From positions 1 to 64,000 of the forward strand of contig NZ_QKUF01000005.1 in the NCBI RefSeq assembly GCF_003253565.1: 64,000 nucleotides of DNA, read 5' to 3'. Within the stretch, counting starts at the first letter, position 1. Every line of letters begins with the position of its first letter. The notes under the pieces were generated by a model. It saw nothing but the letters and a program-made list of their open reading frames with translations. It was not told the origin of the DNA and did no database searches. Below are positions 1 to 9,482 of this stretch, in pieces. Both the position numbers and the translations under genes were made by a program. Source of the DNA: Thermosporothrix hazakensis (GTDB lineage Bacteria; Chloroflexota; Ktedonobacteria; Ktedonobacterales; Ktedonobacteraceae).

Positions 1-712
1 CCTCTTGTGCCCACTGCTCCAGCCAGCACCGTTCTGGCTGTTCCTCCGCATTGACACGCGAGACATGACAGAGCAACCACAACAGGGTAAACTCGGCATA
101 GTTCTCGCTCTCCATCATCGCTTCAAAGTCAAACTCGATATAGGCCTGACGAGTTAAGCTCACATTTTTGCGTAAGAGGCGCAGGCGCAGCCCATTGGAG
201 ACAAAGCCCCACAGCCCCTCTGGCGAGCGCCCCAGGTATTCCTGAACCAGACTGAAGGCGCTCTGTCGTGCTCCACCGGAGCTTCTCACCACCTGATCCA
301 GACCGATATGACACCCGATCAGATGGATCGGTACCCCAAACCAGAAATGTGAGATTGGATAGCTTTTCCCCTCGATCTCAATGGGTTTCGCCCCCTTCAG
401 ATGGCCATAGCCAAGTCTCTCAAAAAGAGGTAACAGCCAAAAACGTCGTGTAATCGATCCCTCGGAACCAGAGACAGTTATTCGCTGTCTCGCAGCTCGA
501 AAGGCCTTCCAGGCCCGTAACAGATGCTGCCAGGAATCACTGATCGCCTCATTGAGCCTCATATCAAACAGGTTATAGTCTTCCGCGCTCAATCCGCCCA
601 GACCAGAATCAAGATAAGCGATCCGCTGCAACATCTCCACAGGAAGCAGCGCTCCTTCACTGGTCACACAGGTAAACACGGGAGCTTTTGCGTACACTCC
701 GATCTTCCTCAC
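1..712 (-). CDS. N-terminal part of a probable large DNA methyltransferase / restriction enzyme (partial)
   Basis: An uninterrupted leftward reading frame of about 237 codons runs off the left edge of the window. The GTG at 712 is preceded by GGGAGGG at a 5-base spacing, which supports this start. The frame contains the stretch LWGFVSNGLRLRLLRKN followed by a segment with IEFDFEAMMESE. From memory this resembles the N-terminal region of the large Eco57I-type or PglX-like methylases of actinobacteria and Chloroflexota, which are usually over 1000 residues. The catalytic NPPY motif would lie outside the window, so the activity is not shown. It lies downstream of a helicase operon on the same strand but is separated from it by an intrinsic terminator, so it is probably a separate transcription unit. 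That it is coding is fairly sure; the function is tentative. Confidence 0.55.
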   Translation of the reverse strand, partial: MRKIGVYAKAPVFTCVTSEGALLPVEMLQRIAYLDSGLGGLSAEDYNLFDMRLNEAISDSWQHLLRAWKAFRAARQRITVSGSEGSITRRFWLLPLFERLGYGHLKGAKPIEIEGKSYPISHFWFGVPIHLIGCHIGLDQVVRSSGGARQSAFSLVQEYLGRSPEGLWGFVSNGLRLRLLRKNVSLTRQAYIEFDFEAMMESENYAEFTLLWLLCHVSRVNAEEQPERCWLEQWAQE

Positions 713-1134
713 AGAATCCCTCCCCCAAAGCAGAGAAGCGAGCACTACAGCTCAATGTTGATTATGGAAAGAAAAGGTAGGCTGGCAACATTCCCGAAAT
801 CCGCCACTACTACCATTAGAAATCACCGAAATACTATCATTCCTCTTCCCAACAAATTAGCATCGTAACTTATCCCTTACCAGAATTACCCCTCGTATAA
901 TACACAATATTGCCCTTACCATCTTACACTTATACATTCCAACATGTGAATAACAACAATAGGAGCTTTTTTTATTATATTATTACCTGTCATGAATATA
1001 TTCTTAATATTGCAATTTAGCATGAAAAAGAGATATTGTGACCGAATAGCCTGAATGTTTACTTATGCCCCTTTATATCTTTCGATTAACGTCACAATCA
1101 GGACAGATGAAAAAATTCATATTTTTCCGCATCC

Positions 1135-1172
1135 AAATGAATAAAGTGTAATTAAATGAATAAAATGTAATT
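1135..1172. repeat. Two tandem copies of a 19-bp AT-rich repeat
   Basis: AAATGAATAAAGTGTAATT is followed directly by AAATGAATAAAATGTAATT; the copies differ by one base. They sit between the methylase-like gene and the terminator of the helicase operon. They could be a repressor or activator site for the methylase promoter, or a chance AT-rich duplication. Confidence 0.6.
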
Positions 1173-1242
1173 ATAGGAAGAGGGAACGAAGGTATAGTTC
1201 TTCACCAATGACACATAGACTCCGCACAATAAAAAACGGGCA

Positions 1243-1268
1243 AAGGGGCTATAAATCCTATGCCCCTT
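1243..1268 (-). terminator. Intrinsic terminator of the helicase operon
   Basis: Read on the minus strand, AAGGGGC and GCCCCTT form a 7-bp stem that is followed within a few bases by a run of six T (plus-strand A run at 1231-1236). It begins 12 bases after the stop of the last gene of the operon. Confidence 0.8.
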
Positions 1269-1280
1269 CCCCGCTTCCGC

Positions 1281-2603
1281 TTAACGAACGATGCGCAGGT
1301 TCACTGCCACCAGTGAATTCTGCTGTTTCTTACGATCAAAACTCACTTCTCTGGTAAACTCAAGCTTCATTCCGACTTCCAATGAAGGCACCTGCCTGGG
1401 AATGCGGAAATAGATTGATTCATCCTCCACGGCAAGAAAACCAAATCCCTTTTCTTGATTCAGTGTGCGTATCACCCCGATCTCACGGGGTGCAGCAGAC
1501 TCCCAAAGCCTTCTCAGCTTCCCACGTAGCCGCCCAAAACTCTCAAGCGGATAGTCTTCAGGTGTGATCTGCTCAGCATAAAGCTCACAGAGTTGCACTA
1601 TTCGTTCCCTGAGTTGCTCAGCAGATTTCGACTGGCTCCAATTCTCTTTCTCTGCGATCAGGCGTGCAAATTGCATATGCTCATATGCTTCCTGAAAGCG
1701 CTCAAGGCGCTGCAAGAGAGACGCCATTTCCTGCCCGATGAGCCTGTAACAGAGCTTAATTTCATTTGCCTGCAAGGCAGCGCGGCAATACCAGAGCCAG
1801 GCATCATCATCCCGGCCCAGTTGTTCATAGATACGTGCAATATCCGCCCGGATATACCATTCTTTATACCGACCATCAAGGGTCAGGAGATCCTGCAACG
1901 CCTCTTCCTGAATGCCGCTTCTGGCTTTTGCCAATGCATGCCACCAGGGGAAGAAGCGATTATGGGTATAGAGCTTCATGCCTTCTCCCGCCAGTCGCTG
2001 ACATTCCTCATACTGCTCCATCAAAAACGCGGCTTTGATGGCATAGAAATACCAGCGTTCACACTCCGACATTCTCCCTGCTTGCCTCGCATCCTTTTCC
2101 AATGTGGATGGATCGATCATCCCGGCAAACTTATAGATAATATCCCATTTTCCTCGTTGTTTGGCCTCACGACAAATCCCGAGCACAAGCAACTTTCGAA
2201 TCAGCGCATCCTCCGTTCGTTCCAGCACATACATAGCCGCACTGCGCATTTTTCTAAAACGCTCATCGGTCATCGAGGTCTCTTCTTCCCATCCCTCTAA
2301 CTCCTCTTCTCTCTCTTCTGTCTTTTTGAAATAGACATCATAGATACACCATGCCCACATGCTAAACACGTACTTGTCCTCTCTCACCTCTGGCCGCAAC
2401 ATCCACCCCCATTCAATACCTTCCTTTGACCTTTTTAAAGACCGCAGACATTTCAAATAACGAGAATGAGAAAAAGCATCATCAGGTCTGGCTGCCAATG
2501 CCTTTCGATAAAGTTCAGCAGCCGTCTCAAACTGTCCCTGTTTTTCAAGCTCCCATGCTTGCTGCTTTACATCATTCCCGGAATTTTGCATATCTTCATA
2601 CAT
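1281..2603 (-). CDS. TPR-like helical-repeat protein with C-terminal cold-shock (OB-fold) domain
   Basis: The 440-residue protein begins with a TPR-like helix pair (about residues 12-45, with AAELYRKAL). Helical repeats rich in aromatic residues continue to about residue 345. The last 65 residues form a cold-shock-type OB fold: the RNP1-like motif KGFGF is followed by VEDESIYFRI in the RNP2 position. A nucleic-acid-binding end on a protein-binding scaffold suggests an adaptor. It is the last gene of the four-gene helicase operon and overlaps the preceding small gene by 37 bases. AAGGAG lies 11 bases before the ATG. No enzymatic motif is visible. Its partner is probably one of the two helicases upstream, but this is inferred only from gene order. 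Confidence 0.75.
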   Translation of the reverse strand: MYEDMQNSGNDVKQQAWELEKQGQFETAAELYRKALAARPDDAFSHSRYLKCLRSLKRSKEGIEWGWMLRPEVREDKYVFSMWAWCIYDVYFKKTEEREEELEGWEEETSMTDERFRKMRSAAMYVLERTEDALIRKLLVLGICREAKQRGKWDIIYKFAGMIDPSTLEKDARQAGRMSECERWYFYAIKAAFLMEQYEECQRLAGEGMKLYTHNRFFPWWHALAKARSGIQEEALQDLLTLDGRYKEWYIRADIARIYEQLGRDDDAWLWYCRAALQANEIKLCYRLIGQEMASLLQRLERFQEAYEHMQFARLIAEKENWSQSKSAEQLRERIVQLCELYAEQITPEDYPLESFGRLRGKLRRLWESAAPREIGVIRTLNQEKGFGFLAVEDESIYFRIPRQVPSLEVGMKLEFTREVSFDRKKQQNSLVAVNLRIVR

Positions 2604-3109
2604 GTGGTGAGATACTCCTTTACCTCAACAAACTCCACTTTGGGATCTACATCCAACAATTCTTGTAAAGCAACGCGGTCGGATTCTTCTATAGTGGAGA
2701 AAAGAAGCACTTGCTTGATTGCCCTTCTGGTATATTCAAAAAGAAGGGAGAAATCGATATACTCGTCTGCAAACGGCTCCAGAAGTCGCATATAATGGCA
2801 GACTTCACGGAAATACGGTTCCAGATAGATCGGGCTTTGCTCAGTTACAGGTGGCTTTTTCGCCTCAAGCAAACTCTGGACCTTCGGAAAAATTTCGGCT
2901 TTTACCCATTCATTGGAACTCTGTATATTCCAGCTTCTCTTCTTTGAGTTATAGAAGAGCGAAAGCGTTACGCTCTTTCCCCGATGCGTCAGCCTGATAT
3001 TGACTCCATATTGGATCAGTGTCGCGGTACACTGATACCCGGTCTCGCTCAAATATCTCCTCACCTCCTCTGCCTTCGCCTTCAGTAATTGCTGCACTTC
3101 CTCTGGCAT
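2567..3109 (-). CDS. Small protein of unknown function in the helicase operon
   Basis: This 180-residue protein matches no family I recognise. The N-terminal 80 residues alternate charged helix and strand (with SVTLSLFYNSKKRSWNI), which resembles a compact alpha/beta nucleic-acid-binding fold, but that is only an impression. The C-terminal half is mostly helical and acidic. It starts 5 bases after the stop of the NERD-UvrD gene, with AGGTGA just ahead of the ATG. Its 3' end overlaps the next gene by 37 bases, so the operon is translationally coupled. No transmembrane segment or metal-binding cluster is seen. Confidence 0.7.
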   Translation of the reverse strand: MPEEVQQLLKAKAEEVRRYLSETGYQCTATLIQYGVNIRLTHRGKSVTLSLFYNSKKRSWNIQSSNEWVKAEIFPKVQSLLEAKKPPVTEQSPIYLEPYFREVCHYMRLLEPFADEYIDFSLLFEYTRRAIKQVLLFSTIEESDRVALQELLDVDPKVEFVEVKEYLTTCMKICKIPGMM

Positions 3110-3113
3110 CTTC

Positions 3114-5057
3114 TCACCTATCGATGTTACGAATGATCGTGAGCAAATCTTGAATAAATGGGTGATTATAATCGGTATAATAGAGCTTCACTTCCTTGAT
3201 TGCCCGGGTCAGTGCAATGAAGAGTTTCTTTCGATCTTTGCTCACACGCTGCCATATCGCATCCATATCCTCAAACGGGGACTGCGACTGAGCCAGGCGT
3301 TCTGTATCGACAATAAACACATACTCTCGCTCTAATCCCTTCGCCTCCATATAATCAGCAAGAATGACATAATCGCCCAGCCCCCTGGCATCCTCAGTTG
3401 CCCAACGCACCGGGATTCCCTGCTGTCGTAGCAAATCATACACCTTCGGTAGGAGCCCCTCCCGAAGCCCAATACAGAGCATTCTCCGAGACAAGTACAG
3501 GGTGTGATACTGCTGGATATCCTCAATGAGCCGATCAAGCAATGCTTCCTCATTCGCGAAAGGCGTCAACTCTGGTTCATTCTGAAATGGGCTCTTTGGC
3601 TTGATTGCCATGTCATATTGTTCCTGCTGAAGCTCTTGTACGATTAGCGGATCTTTTGTCAAAAAACGCCAGGCAGTTTTGGCAACTAGCTTCGGACTAC
3701 GATACATCATGAAGCGCTTATGCAATGCGGCCCTGGTCTTCTCAACCTCCACATAGCCCCACTCGATGTTTCTTGCAAACAGCTTCTGCCCCACATCCCC
3801 CACCAGAAAGAGGTTCTTTTCGTTTCTGAGGAACTTCTTGGCAACCAGAAGCATCTGCGTGTTAAAATCCTGAATCTCATCAACCATCAGGAAATCAAAC
3901 CGCCTGTACGCTTCCGCTTGCCCTTTCAAAATCTGAAGACATTCGGCAGGCAACACCCGTTCGATATATTCCGCTTCTGTCCGCCCTTTCAAAGCATCAG
4001 CACGCCAGGCCTGAAAATCTTCCCTCATTACATCCCGAACGACGTGCTCCATCAGCTCAACAATATCATAGATAAACAGCGATCTGTTTTCTCCACGATA
4101 GCACTGCATCGCAAGGTTATCATATATAATTTTCTCGTTCAGGATTCGCTCCAACTCTACCTTCAGCGCCCGGTTATAGGTCGTGATCAAAATTCTGTAG
4201 CCAGTTTCCCCAAAATGTGATTTTGCCAGATGGAGCGCACGCGAGAGCAAAACGTTTGTCTTTCCACTCCCAGCCACATCCGCCATGTAGACCTTGTCCG
4301 CGAACAGTACACTCAGTGCCCATTCTTGCTGCTTTATATCCAGGTGCGCAAAGTGTTTTTCTGCTTCACTTTCTTCTCGTGCACCTACCTTCATTTCTCC
4401 CGGCATGATCCGCTCCACGGCAGTCACAACCTGTTGCGCAGTATAGACAGATCGTTCCGCTCCAGCATTCCGTAACCCGGCAATTCGCTTGAGACTTGCC
4501 AGAGTCATCTGTGCACCAACCATATCATCCTGAAAAAGCGTTCGTTCCAGATCAATCACCATCCGGCTCTGGGGATTATCTGCCTGCGGATTCACAAACG
4601 CATTCTGGAACTCAGCCCGTACCATACGAGGATAAAAAACTGCATAGCTGACCCACACTTTCGGAGAGAGACCTTTAACAATCTCCATAAAATCAAGGTA
4701 GTATCTACGTGCCTGATCCCAGGGATTACGGATGATGGTTTCACAATTCCTCTTGTCGACTTTGCGCACATTCCACTGATCGAGAAACTGGAAGTTATTC
4801 CTTTTTATATCCCAATCCTTCACCTCAATCACCACCACTCCGAGTTCTGGCCCCACCACAACAAAATCAGGCTGATGCTCATAGCCGCTTAATCCATTTC
4901 TGGGATCCCAGGCCACACAGCGAGGCTCACACAAAACAAAGTACTCGTCAGAGAGCGTCTGCAAGCACCTCAGTGCCTCTTGCTCCGCTTTCTTGCCAGC
5001 TCGGTTCTCTTCCCGCATATTTTTCCATACATTCTCCCCGGGCAGCACCCTTGCCAT
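3114..5057 (-). CDS. NERD nuclease-like domain fused to UvrD-like superfamily 1 helicase
   Basis: From the chosen ATG the protein has 647 residues. The N-terminal 120 residues form a NERD domain: PDFVVVGP, then GVVVIEVKDW, give the D...ExK pattern of restriction-endonuclease-like nucleases. A superfamily 1 helicase follows, with Walker A AGSGKT, Walker B DEIQD, QKLFARN, and motif VI-like KKLFIALTRA near the C-terminus. An ATP-driven translocase with a DNA-cutting or DNA-binding domain is expected. The start at 5057 is preferred because AGGAGG lies 8 bases upstream; it leaves 2 bases after the stop of the large helicase gene. NERD-helicase fusions recur in phage-defence loci, which fits this context. 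Confidence 0.85.
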   Translation of the reverse strand: MARVLPGENVWKNMREENRAGKKAEQEALRCLQTLSDEYFVLCEPRCVAWDPRNGLSGYEHQPDFVVVGPELGVVVIEVKDWDIKRNNFQFLDQWNVRKVDKRNCETIIRNPWDQARRYYLDFMEIVKGLSPKVWVSYAVFYPRMVRAEFQNAFVNPQADNPQSRMVIDLERTLFQDDMVGAQMTLASLKRIAGLRNAGAERSVYTAQQVVTAVERIMPGEMKVGAREESEAEKHFAHLDIKQQEWALSVLFADKVYMADVAGSGKTNVLLSRALHLAKSHFGETGYRILITTYNRALKVELERILNEKIIYDNLAMQCYRGENRSLFIYDIVELMEHVVRDVMREDFQAWRADALKGRTEAEYIERVLPAECLQILKGQAEAYRRFDFLMVDEIQDFNTQMLLVAKKFLRNEKNLFLVGDVGQKLFARNIEWGYVEVEKTRAALHKRFMMYRSPKLVAKTAWRFLTKDPLIVQELQQEQYDMAIKPKSPFQNEPELTPFANEEALLDRLIEDIQQYHTLYLSRRMLCIGLREGLLPKVYDLLRQQGIPVRWATEDARGLGDYVILADYMEAKGLEREYVFIVDTERLAQSQSPFEDMDAIWQRVSKDRKKLFIALTRAIKEVKLYYTDYNHPFIQDLLTIIRNIDR

Positions 5058-5059
5058 CT

Positions 5060-8000
5060 CTACACCTCCTCCACTTTCCAGATCGGCCATAGCGCCTTCT
5101 CAAGCTCAAAATATGTGAAAGCACGCTTTCCAGTGTTCACCTTATTTTCACCTTTCAATTGTTTTACAATATAGCTGATCTTTGTACGAATCTGCGCCGA
5201 TGTTGCTCCCTCGGCTCTCTTCTCTGCAAGAAGAGCGGTCAGGCCCGCATAAAATGCCGTGTTCTGGTCGCTGGTCTTCTCGACAAAGCGAGAAGAAGAG
5301 GTATTATCACGCTTATCATATATCTCAAACTGCCAGCCCCCATTCTGCATGTTGGCAGTAATGACGAGCTCCACCGGTTGAAGTGCGTCCTGCAAAGGAG
5401 GTAGATAGGGCTTCAACCGTTCCTGACCCAGATAGGCTTTCAGGAATTCAATAGCGACCTCAGGAGAAACCTGCGTGTTCAACAATGTCGATCGGGGGCT
5501 GAGCAGACAGAGATAACACCCCTTTTGCTGGCACTTGCAATCGTGGAGTACCTGAAGATGACGGGATAAAAAGGCCTCCCAGTTCTCGAAGATCCTTTCA
5601 AAAGGAACAAGCCCGCTCTTATCGTTGCCATACAGGAAAGCACTCTCATACATTTCTTCCTCGTCGGCAGGATCGACAGATTGGACAAGCCGCAAATCTG
5701 CATCATCGAGGTTAAAATAATCGGGGATTCCTCGCAGCAGTACCGCAAGAAAATTCTCTTTCATTGCAGGGGAGAGCAGCGAAGCTGCAAAGCGGATCAA
5801 CAAGCCCTCCCGCTCTATCGTTGTGCCAAAGCGAAACTGCTGATTATTCTCATCTGTATGCAGGACAAACTCGTCTCTCTTTCGCTGCATCTCATTGATA
5901 AAATAGAGCGTCCCTTTGGGTACATAATAGACTTTGCAGTATTTTGGTCCCCGCTGCGGCAAATGCTCCAGGGGCAGCCCGAGGCGTATCAAACGCGACA
6001 CCTTATACATCTGCTCAGGATCGCGCCTTCTCTCAAGCTCCACAGGCAGACTGCTATCCGCACTTAAAGCGAAATACTTCCGAAACGGTTCCCCCTTTAC
6101 GTCTTGCTCAGTCGTATATTTTTGCTGCTTATCAATCCGTACTACGATGCCCTTGCAAAATAGAATGCTTCCGGGTACCAATTGCGTTACTGCCTGCTCA
6201 GGTTCACGAGAAGTGAGCTTTCTTTCTTCCTCACTTTGCGTTTCTTTTCGATCATAGAGCACAATATCATCATTTCGGAAACCATAATCTGGAAATATGC
6301 CTTCCCGGTAGAGCTTCTCTAAGGTAATGGTGCCTCTCCCATTTCCTACTTTTCGCACTATGTTTCTGCAATCTCGCTCCAGGTCCTCTATAAACTCCTG
6401 GTACGCGTCTTTATCCAGAACCTCTTGCAATTTAAGCTCATCGTTTACGGCAAACACCTGAACATAGTCAGAAAGCTGATAAAGCTTCTCATACAACTCT
6501 TTTGTTTCGGTTCCGGCCAGAATATGCGCATAGCTATGAGCCCGTAAGAGCGCGACATTCCTCAGGGAGAAGCTCGGCGGTGTAATCTCTCCTTCAATCA
6601 TTTGAGCAGGAGCCAGATAATAATAGCGGTCATGCGTATCATTCAACGATGCCAGCACGATCACAAGCGCCTGACGCTTTTGTCCTCGTCCGGCACGACC
6701 GGCCCGTTGCGCATAATTGGCGGGACTTGGCGGAAAACCAAGCATCATCACACAGAACAAATCATTGATGTCGACTCCCATTTCCATCGTCGGCGTACAG
6801 ATCAGTGCCTGTTTCCTCTGCCCTTGCTTGAACGTGCGCTCGATTCGTTCTCGCTCTTGCGTACTCAACTCACCGGTATGGCATTGTACCTGCACAAACC
6901 ACTCTTCCCAGTTCCTGACATGTCTCCCCCCATCACTACCTGAATGCGGTTCAATGCACACAGCCTCAGGAGAGAGTTGATAATAGGTCGTTCCCTTTGG
7001 CGTTTGCTTCAACACCAGCAACCCTCTCGCCACCAGCTCAGAGAGCATCGCCTGAAGCTTTTTCTCTCCATAGCGGGCAATCAATTCCTGATACCTTTGT
7101 CCACGCTCTCCCAGTGAGATAATGTCATAGCCCCGCTCATCCGAGCCAGACATTCCCACGCCATATCGCATCTCACATCTATACCTTTCAACATAGAAAT
7201 ACTTAATATTGCCTGCCTCGAAGGTATGGAAACTATCTCGATCAATGGCCCGCTCCGATAGAAAGACCTGTTCCAACAAAACCTGCTCATCATCATCAAG
7301 CTCATACTCTTCATTGAGCACGAGACGCCACCCCGCCGCTCCGTTCTCCCCATAGGTGAGCATCCTGCAAAACCAGAACGGCATCTCCTGAACAAATGCC
7401 AGTTCGTCTGGCTCTTCACCCTCTTGCCAGGAGTTGATTTCATTCTGTAGCTCTTCAAACGCCTCCGGCAAGGGCTTACACTCTGTCCAGACAGAGCGTG
7501 CGAGCAATGATAGCACATAACTGGCAAGCTCATCATGCAGCCGAACCCTGTACTTCGAGGCTTTTTCCCGAGCATCAACAAACCCCAATATCCTATTCGT
7601 GACGCTGGTCTCCTGATCTGAGACTACTGCCTCGATCACCTTCAGCGCTGCATACCAGTACATCGAGGTGTCACCGATTCGCAACGGTAAGGCTAGCTCC
7701 TGACGCTCAGGTTCCGGCAAGATAAAAAGAGTATGTGTCTTCTCTGTTTTCGCGCACAATCGATAGATCAACTTTCCCTCGGAGTCCTGCGTTATCTCAA
7801 CAGCACACTCTCGCTCTCCATCCACTTCCATGCCCTCGAATGGCCTCACAAACACGCGGACTGCAACCGCATTGCCGGCCGGATCCTGAGCATAGAGTGC
7901 TCCATTTGCGAGATAGGCTATGCAATAGTCTGGCTGGTTTTTCCTCACTGGAAAGAGCATCCCATGACAATGCAGACAATAGATACAGCGGGAATCATGA

Positions 8001-9403
8001 TAGTGTCCACAGAGCACACAGCGACTCACGTTACCATCCATATCACTCAATATGAGATGGACACGATAGTCCAGTAGAAGGGGAACAGATGGCTTAACGT
8101 CACGTAGATCTTCATTGATGTAATCGATCAGATTCCAATACGCCTCAACCACACTGCGAGGATCAGCAGGTTTACGCTCATACAGCCTCTCAAATACCTG
8201 CACCCACTCTCTGAAAACACAGGCTCTCTCTTCAAGCACATTCCGTATCTCTCGCACAAACGGGCTTTTCTTCAGCAGATGATAGATCGGGTTCTCTAAT
8301 GCAGTGTTCCCCGAATAGGACCGCTCATATGCCTTTAGTTGCTCCTCACCAAAGAGCAGCCGCGCCAGCTCATGCCCTTGTGTAGATGATTTGTCCGCAG
8401 AGAACAGGGTATTTGGTACATGCTCCACTGATGGTAGAGCATCACAGGGCTGCTCATCCTGACCCGGTTGGAATGATGGCTCGATGAGCTTGACGCCCTT
8501 CTTCACAGCTTCAGGGCCAAAAAGCAGACTTACAAATTCCTCGATTTGCTCCATTGCCTGTTCAGCATAGAAGCCACCGCTCTGCCGCAAGGTACCACTC
8601 GCCCCAATATGGATAGGAGGCCTTTTGCAGAGGGTATGCAACCGCCGAAGTAAGAGGCTGAGATTTGCCCCACGAATACCCGAAAAATAATGGACTTCGT
8701 CAACGACAACGTAGCGTAGACTGTCTCGGGACTGCAACAAGAGCGGGCGATACTTTGGCATAGTGATCAACCGATCCAGCATGATATAATTTGTAATCAG
8801 GATATCCGGAGGATTCTCCAACATCCCCTCACGACCTAACCCATACCTTTTCTCTTCTTCTTCTCCTTCTATTCTTTCAGGAGTCGACCCGACAAAGCAC
8901 CCGACACGTATTCCAGTCCCATACACCATCCGTATGACGCGTTCAAGCTGATCATTTGCCAGCGCGTTCATTGGATAGAGAATAAGAGCCTTCACCCCTT
9001 GCACCCTTTGATCTCGCTGCATCAGACAATGATGTACGAGAGGAATGAGAAAGGCTTCTGTTTTACCGCTCCCGGTACCGGTTGCGATAATCGTCGTATG
9101 CTCGTTTAAAATACAGCGAATGGCTTCTGCCTGATGGCGATACAATCGCAACGAAGCAAAACGTTGTGCTATTTCGCTATGCAAGCGATGTTTTCGGCAG
9201 AATTCGCTGAATTTCTCCTCGATCCACTCATATTCTTTATTCAGGGAAAAATAAATATCATCCTTTGAGAAGAGGTCTGTGCTCATCCTCCTGACCAGAT
9301 CTTCCTTGATCCCGGAGGAGAGCAGTCGCGCTTCTATATCCTTATGATAGCGCTCCATAATTCCAAGCGCAGCAGCGACTGGGGAAGTCAGACGAGTGCC
9401 CAT
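5060..9403 (-). CDS. Large DEAD/DEAH-type SF2 helicase with zinc clusters (YprA/MrfA/DUF1998-like)
   Basis: The product has 1447 residues from the ATG at 9403, which has GGAAGGA 6 bases upstream (ATGs at 9430 and 9409 are alternatives). Using the longer form for numbering, Walker A ATGTGSGKT is at 116-124 and the DEVH box at 244-247. GASGTL stands in place of motif III. Motif VI is QRAGRAGR near the middle. A zinc-ribbon-like cluster CVLCGHYHDSRCIYC lies in a long insertion. CKCQQKGCYLCL near the C-terminus resembles the metal-binding end of MrfA/DUF1998 helicases, the group that includes DrmA, DruE and DpdJ of defence systems. It is the first gene of the operon. It is probably an anti-phage or DNA-processing helicase; the exact family needs a profile search. 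Confidence 0.85.
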   Translation of the reverse strand: MGTRLTSPVAAALGIMERYHKDIEARLLSSGIKEDLVRRMSTDLFSKDDIYFSLNKEYEWIEEKFSEFCRKHRLHSEIAQRFASLRLYRHQAEAIRCILNEHTTIIATGTGSGKTEAFLIPLVHHCLMQRDQRVQGVKALILYPMNALANDQLERVIRMVYGTGIRVGCFVGSTPERIEGEEEEKRYGLGREGMLENPPDILITNYIMLDRLITMPKYRPLLLQSRDSLRYVVVDEVHYFSGIRGANLSLLLRRLHTLCKRPPIHIGASGTLRQSGGFYAEQAMEQIEEFVSLLFGPEAVKKGVKLIEPSFQPGQDEQPCDALPSVEHVPNTLFSADKSSTQGHELARLLFGEEQLKAYERSYSGNTALENPIYHLLKKSPFVREIRNVLEERACVFREWVQVFERLYERKPADPRSVVEAYWNLIDYINEDLRDVKPSVPLLLDYRVHLILSDMDGNVSRCVLCGHYHDSRCIYCLHCHGMLFPVRKNQPDYCIAYLANGALYAQDPAGNAVAVRVFVRPFEGMEVDGERECAVEITQDSEGKLIYRLCAKTEKTHTLFILPEPERQELALPLRIGDTSMYWYAALKVIEAVVSDQETSVTNRILGFVDAREKASKYRVRLHDELASYVLSLLARSVWTECKPLPEAFEELQNEINSWQEGEEPDELAFVQEMPFWFCRMLTYGENGAAGWRLVLNEEYELDDDEQVLLEQVFLSERAIDRDSFHTFEAGNIKYFYVERYRCEMRYGVGMSGSDERGYDIISLGERGQRYQELIARYGEKKLQAMLSELVARGLLVLKQTPKGTTYYQLSPEAVCIEPHSGSDGGRHVRNWEEWFVQVQCHTGELSTQERERIERTFKQGQRKQALICTPTMEMGVDINDLFCVMMLGFPPSPANYAQRAGRAGRGQKRQALVIVLASLNDTHDRYYYLAPAQMIEGEITPPSFSLRNVALLRAHSYAHILAGTETKELYEKLYQLSDYVQVFAVNDELKLQEVLDKDAYQEFIEDLERDCRNIVRKVGNGRGTITLEKLYREGIFPDYGFRNDDIVLYDRKETQSEEERKLTSREPEQAVTQLVPGSILFCKGIVVRIDKQQKYTTEQDVKGEPFRKYFALSADSSLPVELERRRDPEQMYKVSRLIRLGLPLEHLPQRGPKYCKVYYVPKGTLYFINEMQRKRDEFVLHTDENNQQFRFGTTIEREGLLIRFAASLLSPAMKENFLAVLLRGIPDYFNLDDADLRLVQSVDPADEEEMYESAFLYGNDKSGLVPFERIFENWEAFLSRHLQVLHDCKCQQKGCYLCLLSPRSTLLNTQVSPEVAIEFLKAYLGQERLKPYLPPLQDALQPVELVITANMQNGGWQFEIYDKRDNTSSSRFVEKTSDQNTAFYAGLTALLAEKRAEGATSAQIRTKISYIVKQLKGENKVNTGKRAFTYFELEKALWPIWKVEEV

Positions 9404-9453
9404 GCGCATTCCTTCCAGGCCTTCATACAAATGGCAGAGTTAAACATAGCCAT

Positions 9454-9482
9454 ATTATAGAGCAGAAAATGCGTTTTGACCA
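9454..9482 (-). promoter_or_regulatory. Predicted sigma-70-type promoter of the helicase operon
   Basis: On the minus strand TGGTCA (9482-9477) is followed after 17 bases by TATAAT (9459-9454). Transcription would start near 9447, just ahead of the helicase gene. Confidence 0.6.

Larger units (their letters stand above)
713..1280. other. AT-rich intergenic region
   Basis: This 568-base gap between the methylase-like gene and the helicase operon holds no convincing gene on either strand. It is clearly more AT-rich than its neighbours. It contains a 19-bp tandem repeat (1135-1172) and, at its right end, the terminator of the helicase operon. The promoter of the methylase-like gene must lie here, but no clear -35/-10 pair was picked out. 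Confidence 0.6.

Noticed and set aside
1593..2300. Long rightward frame of 235 codons opposite the TPR/cold-shock gene
   Set aside because: It is a shadow of the real leftward gene: no ribosome site, no domain, and the opposite strand has clear motifs.
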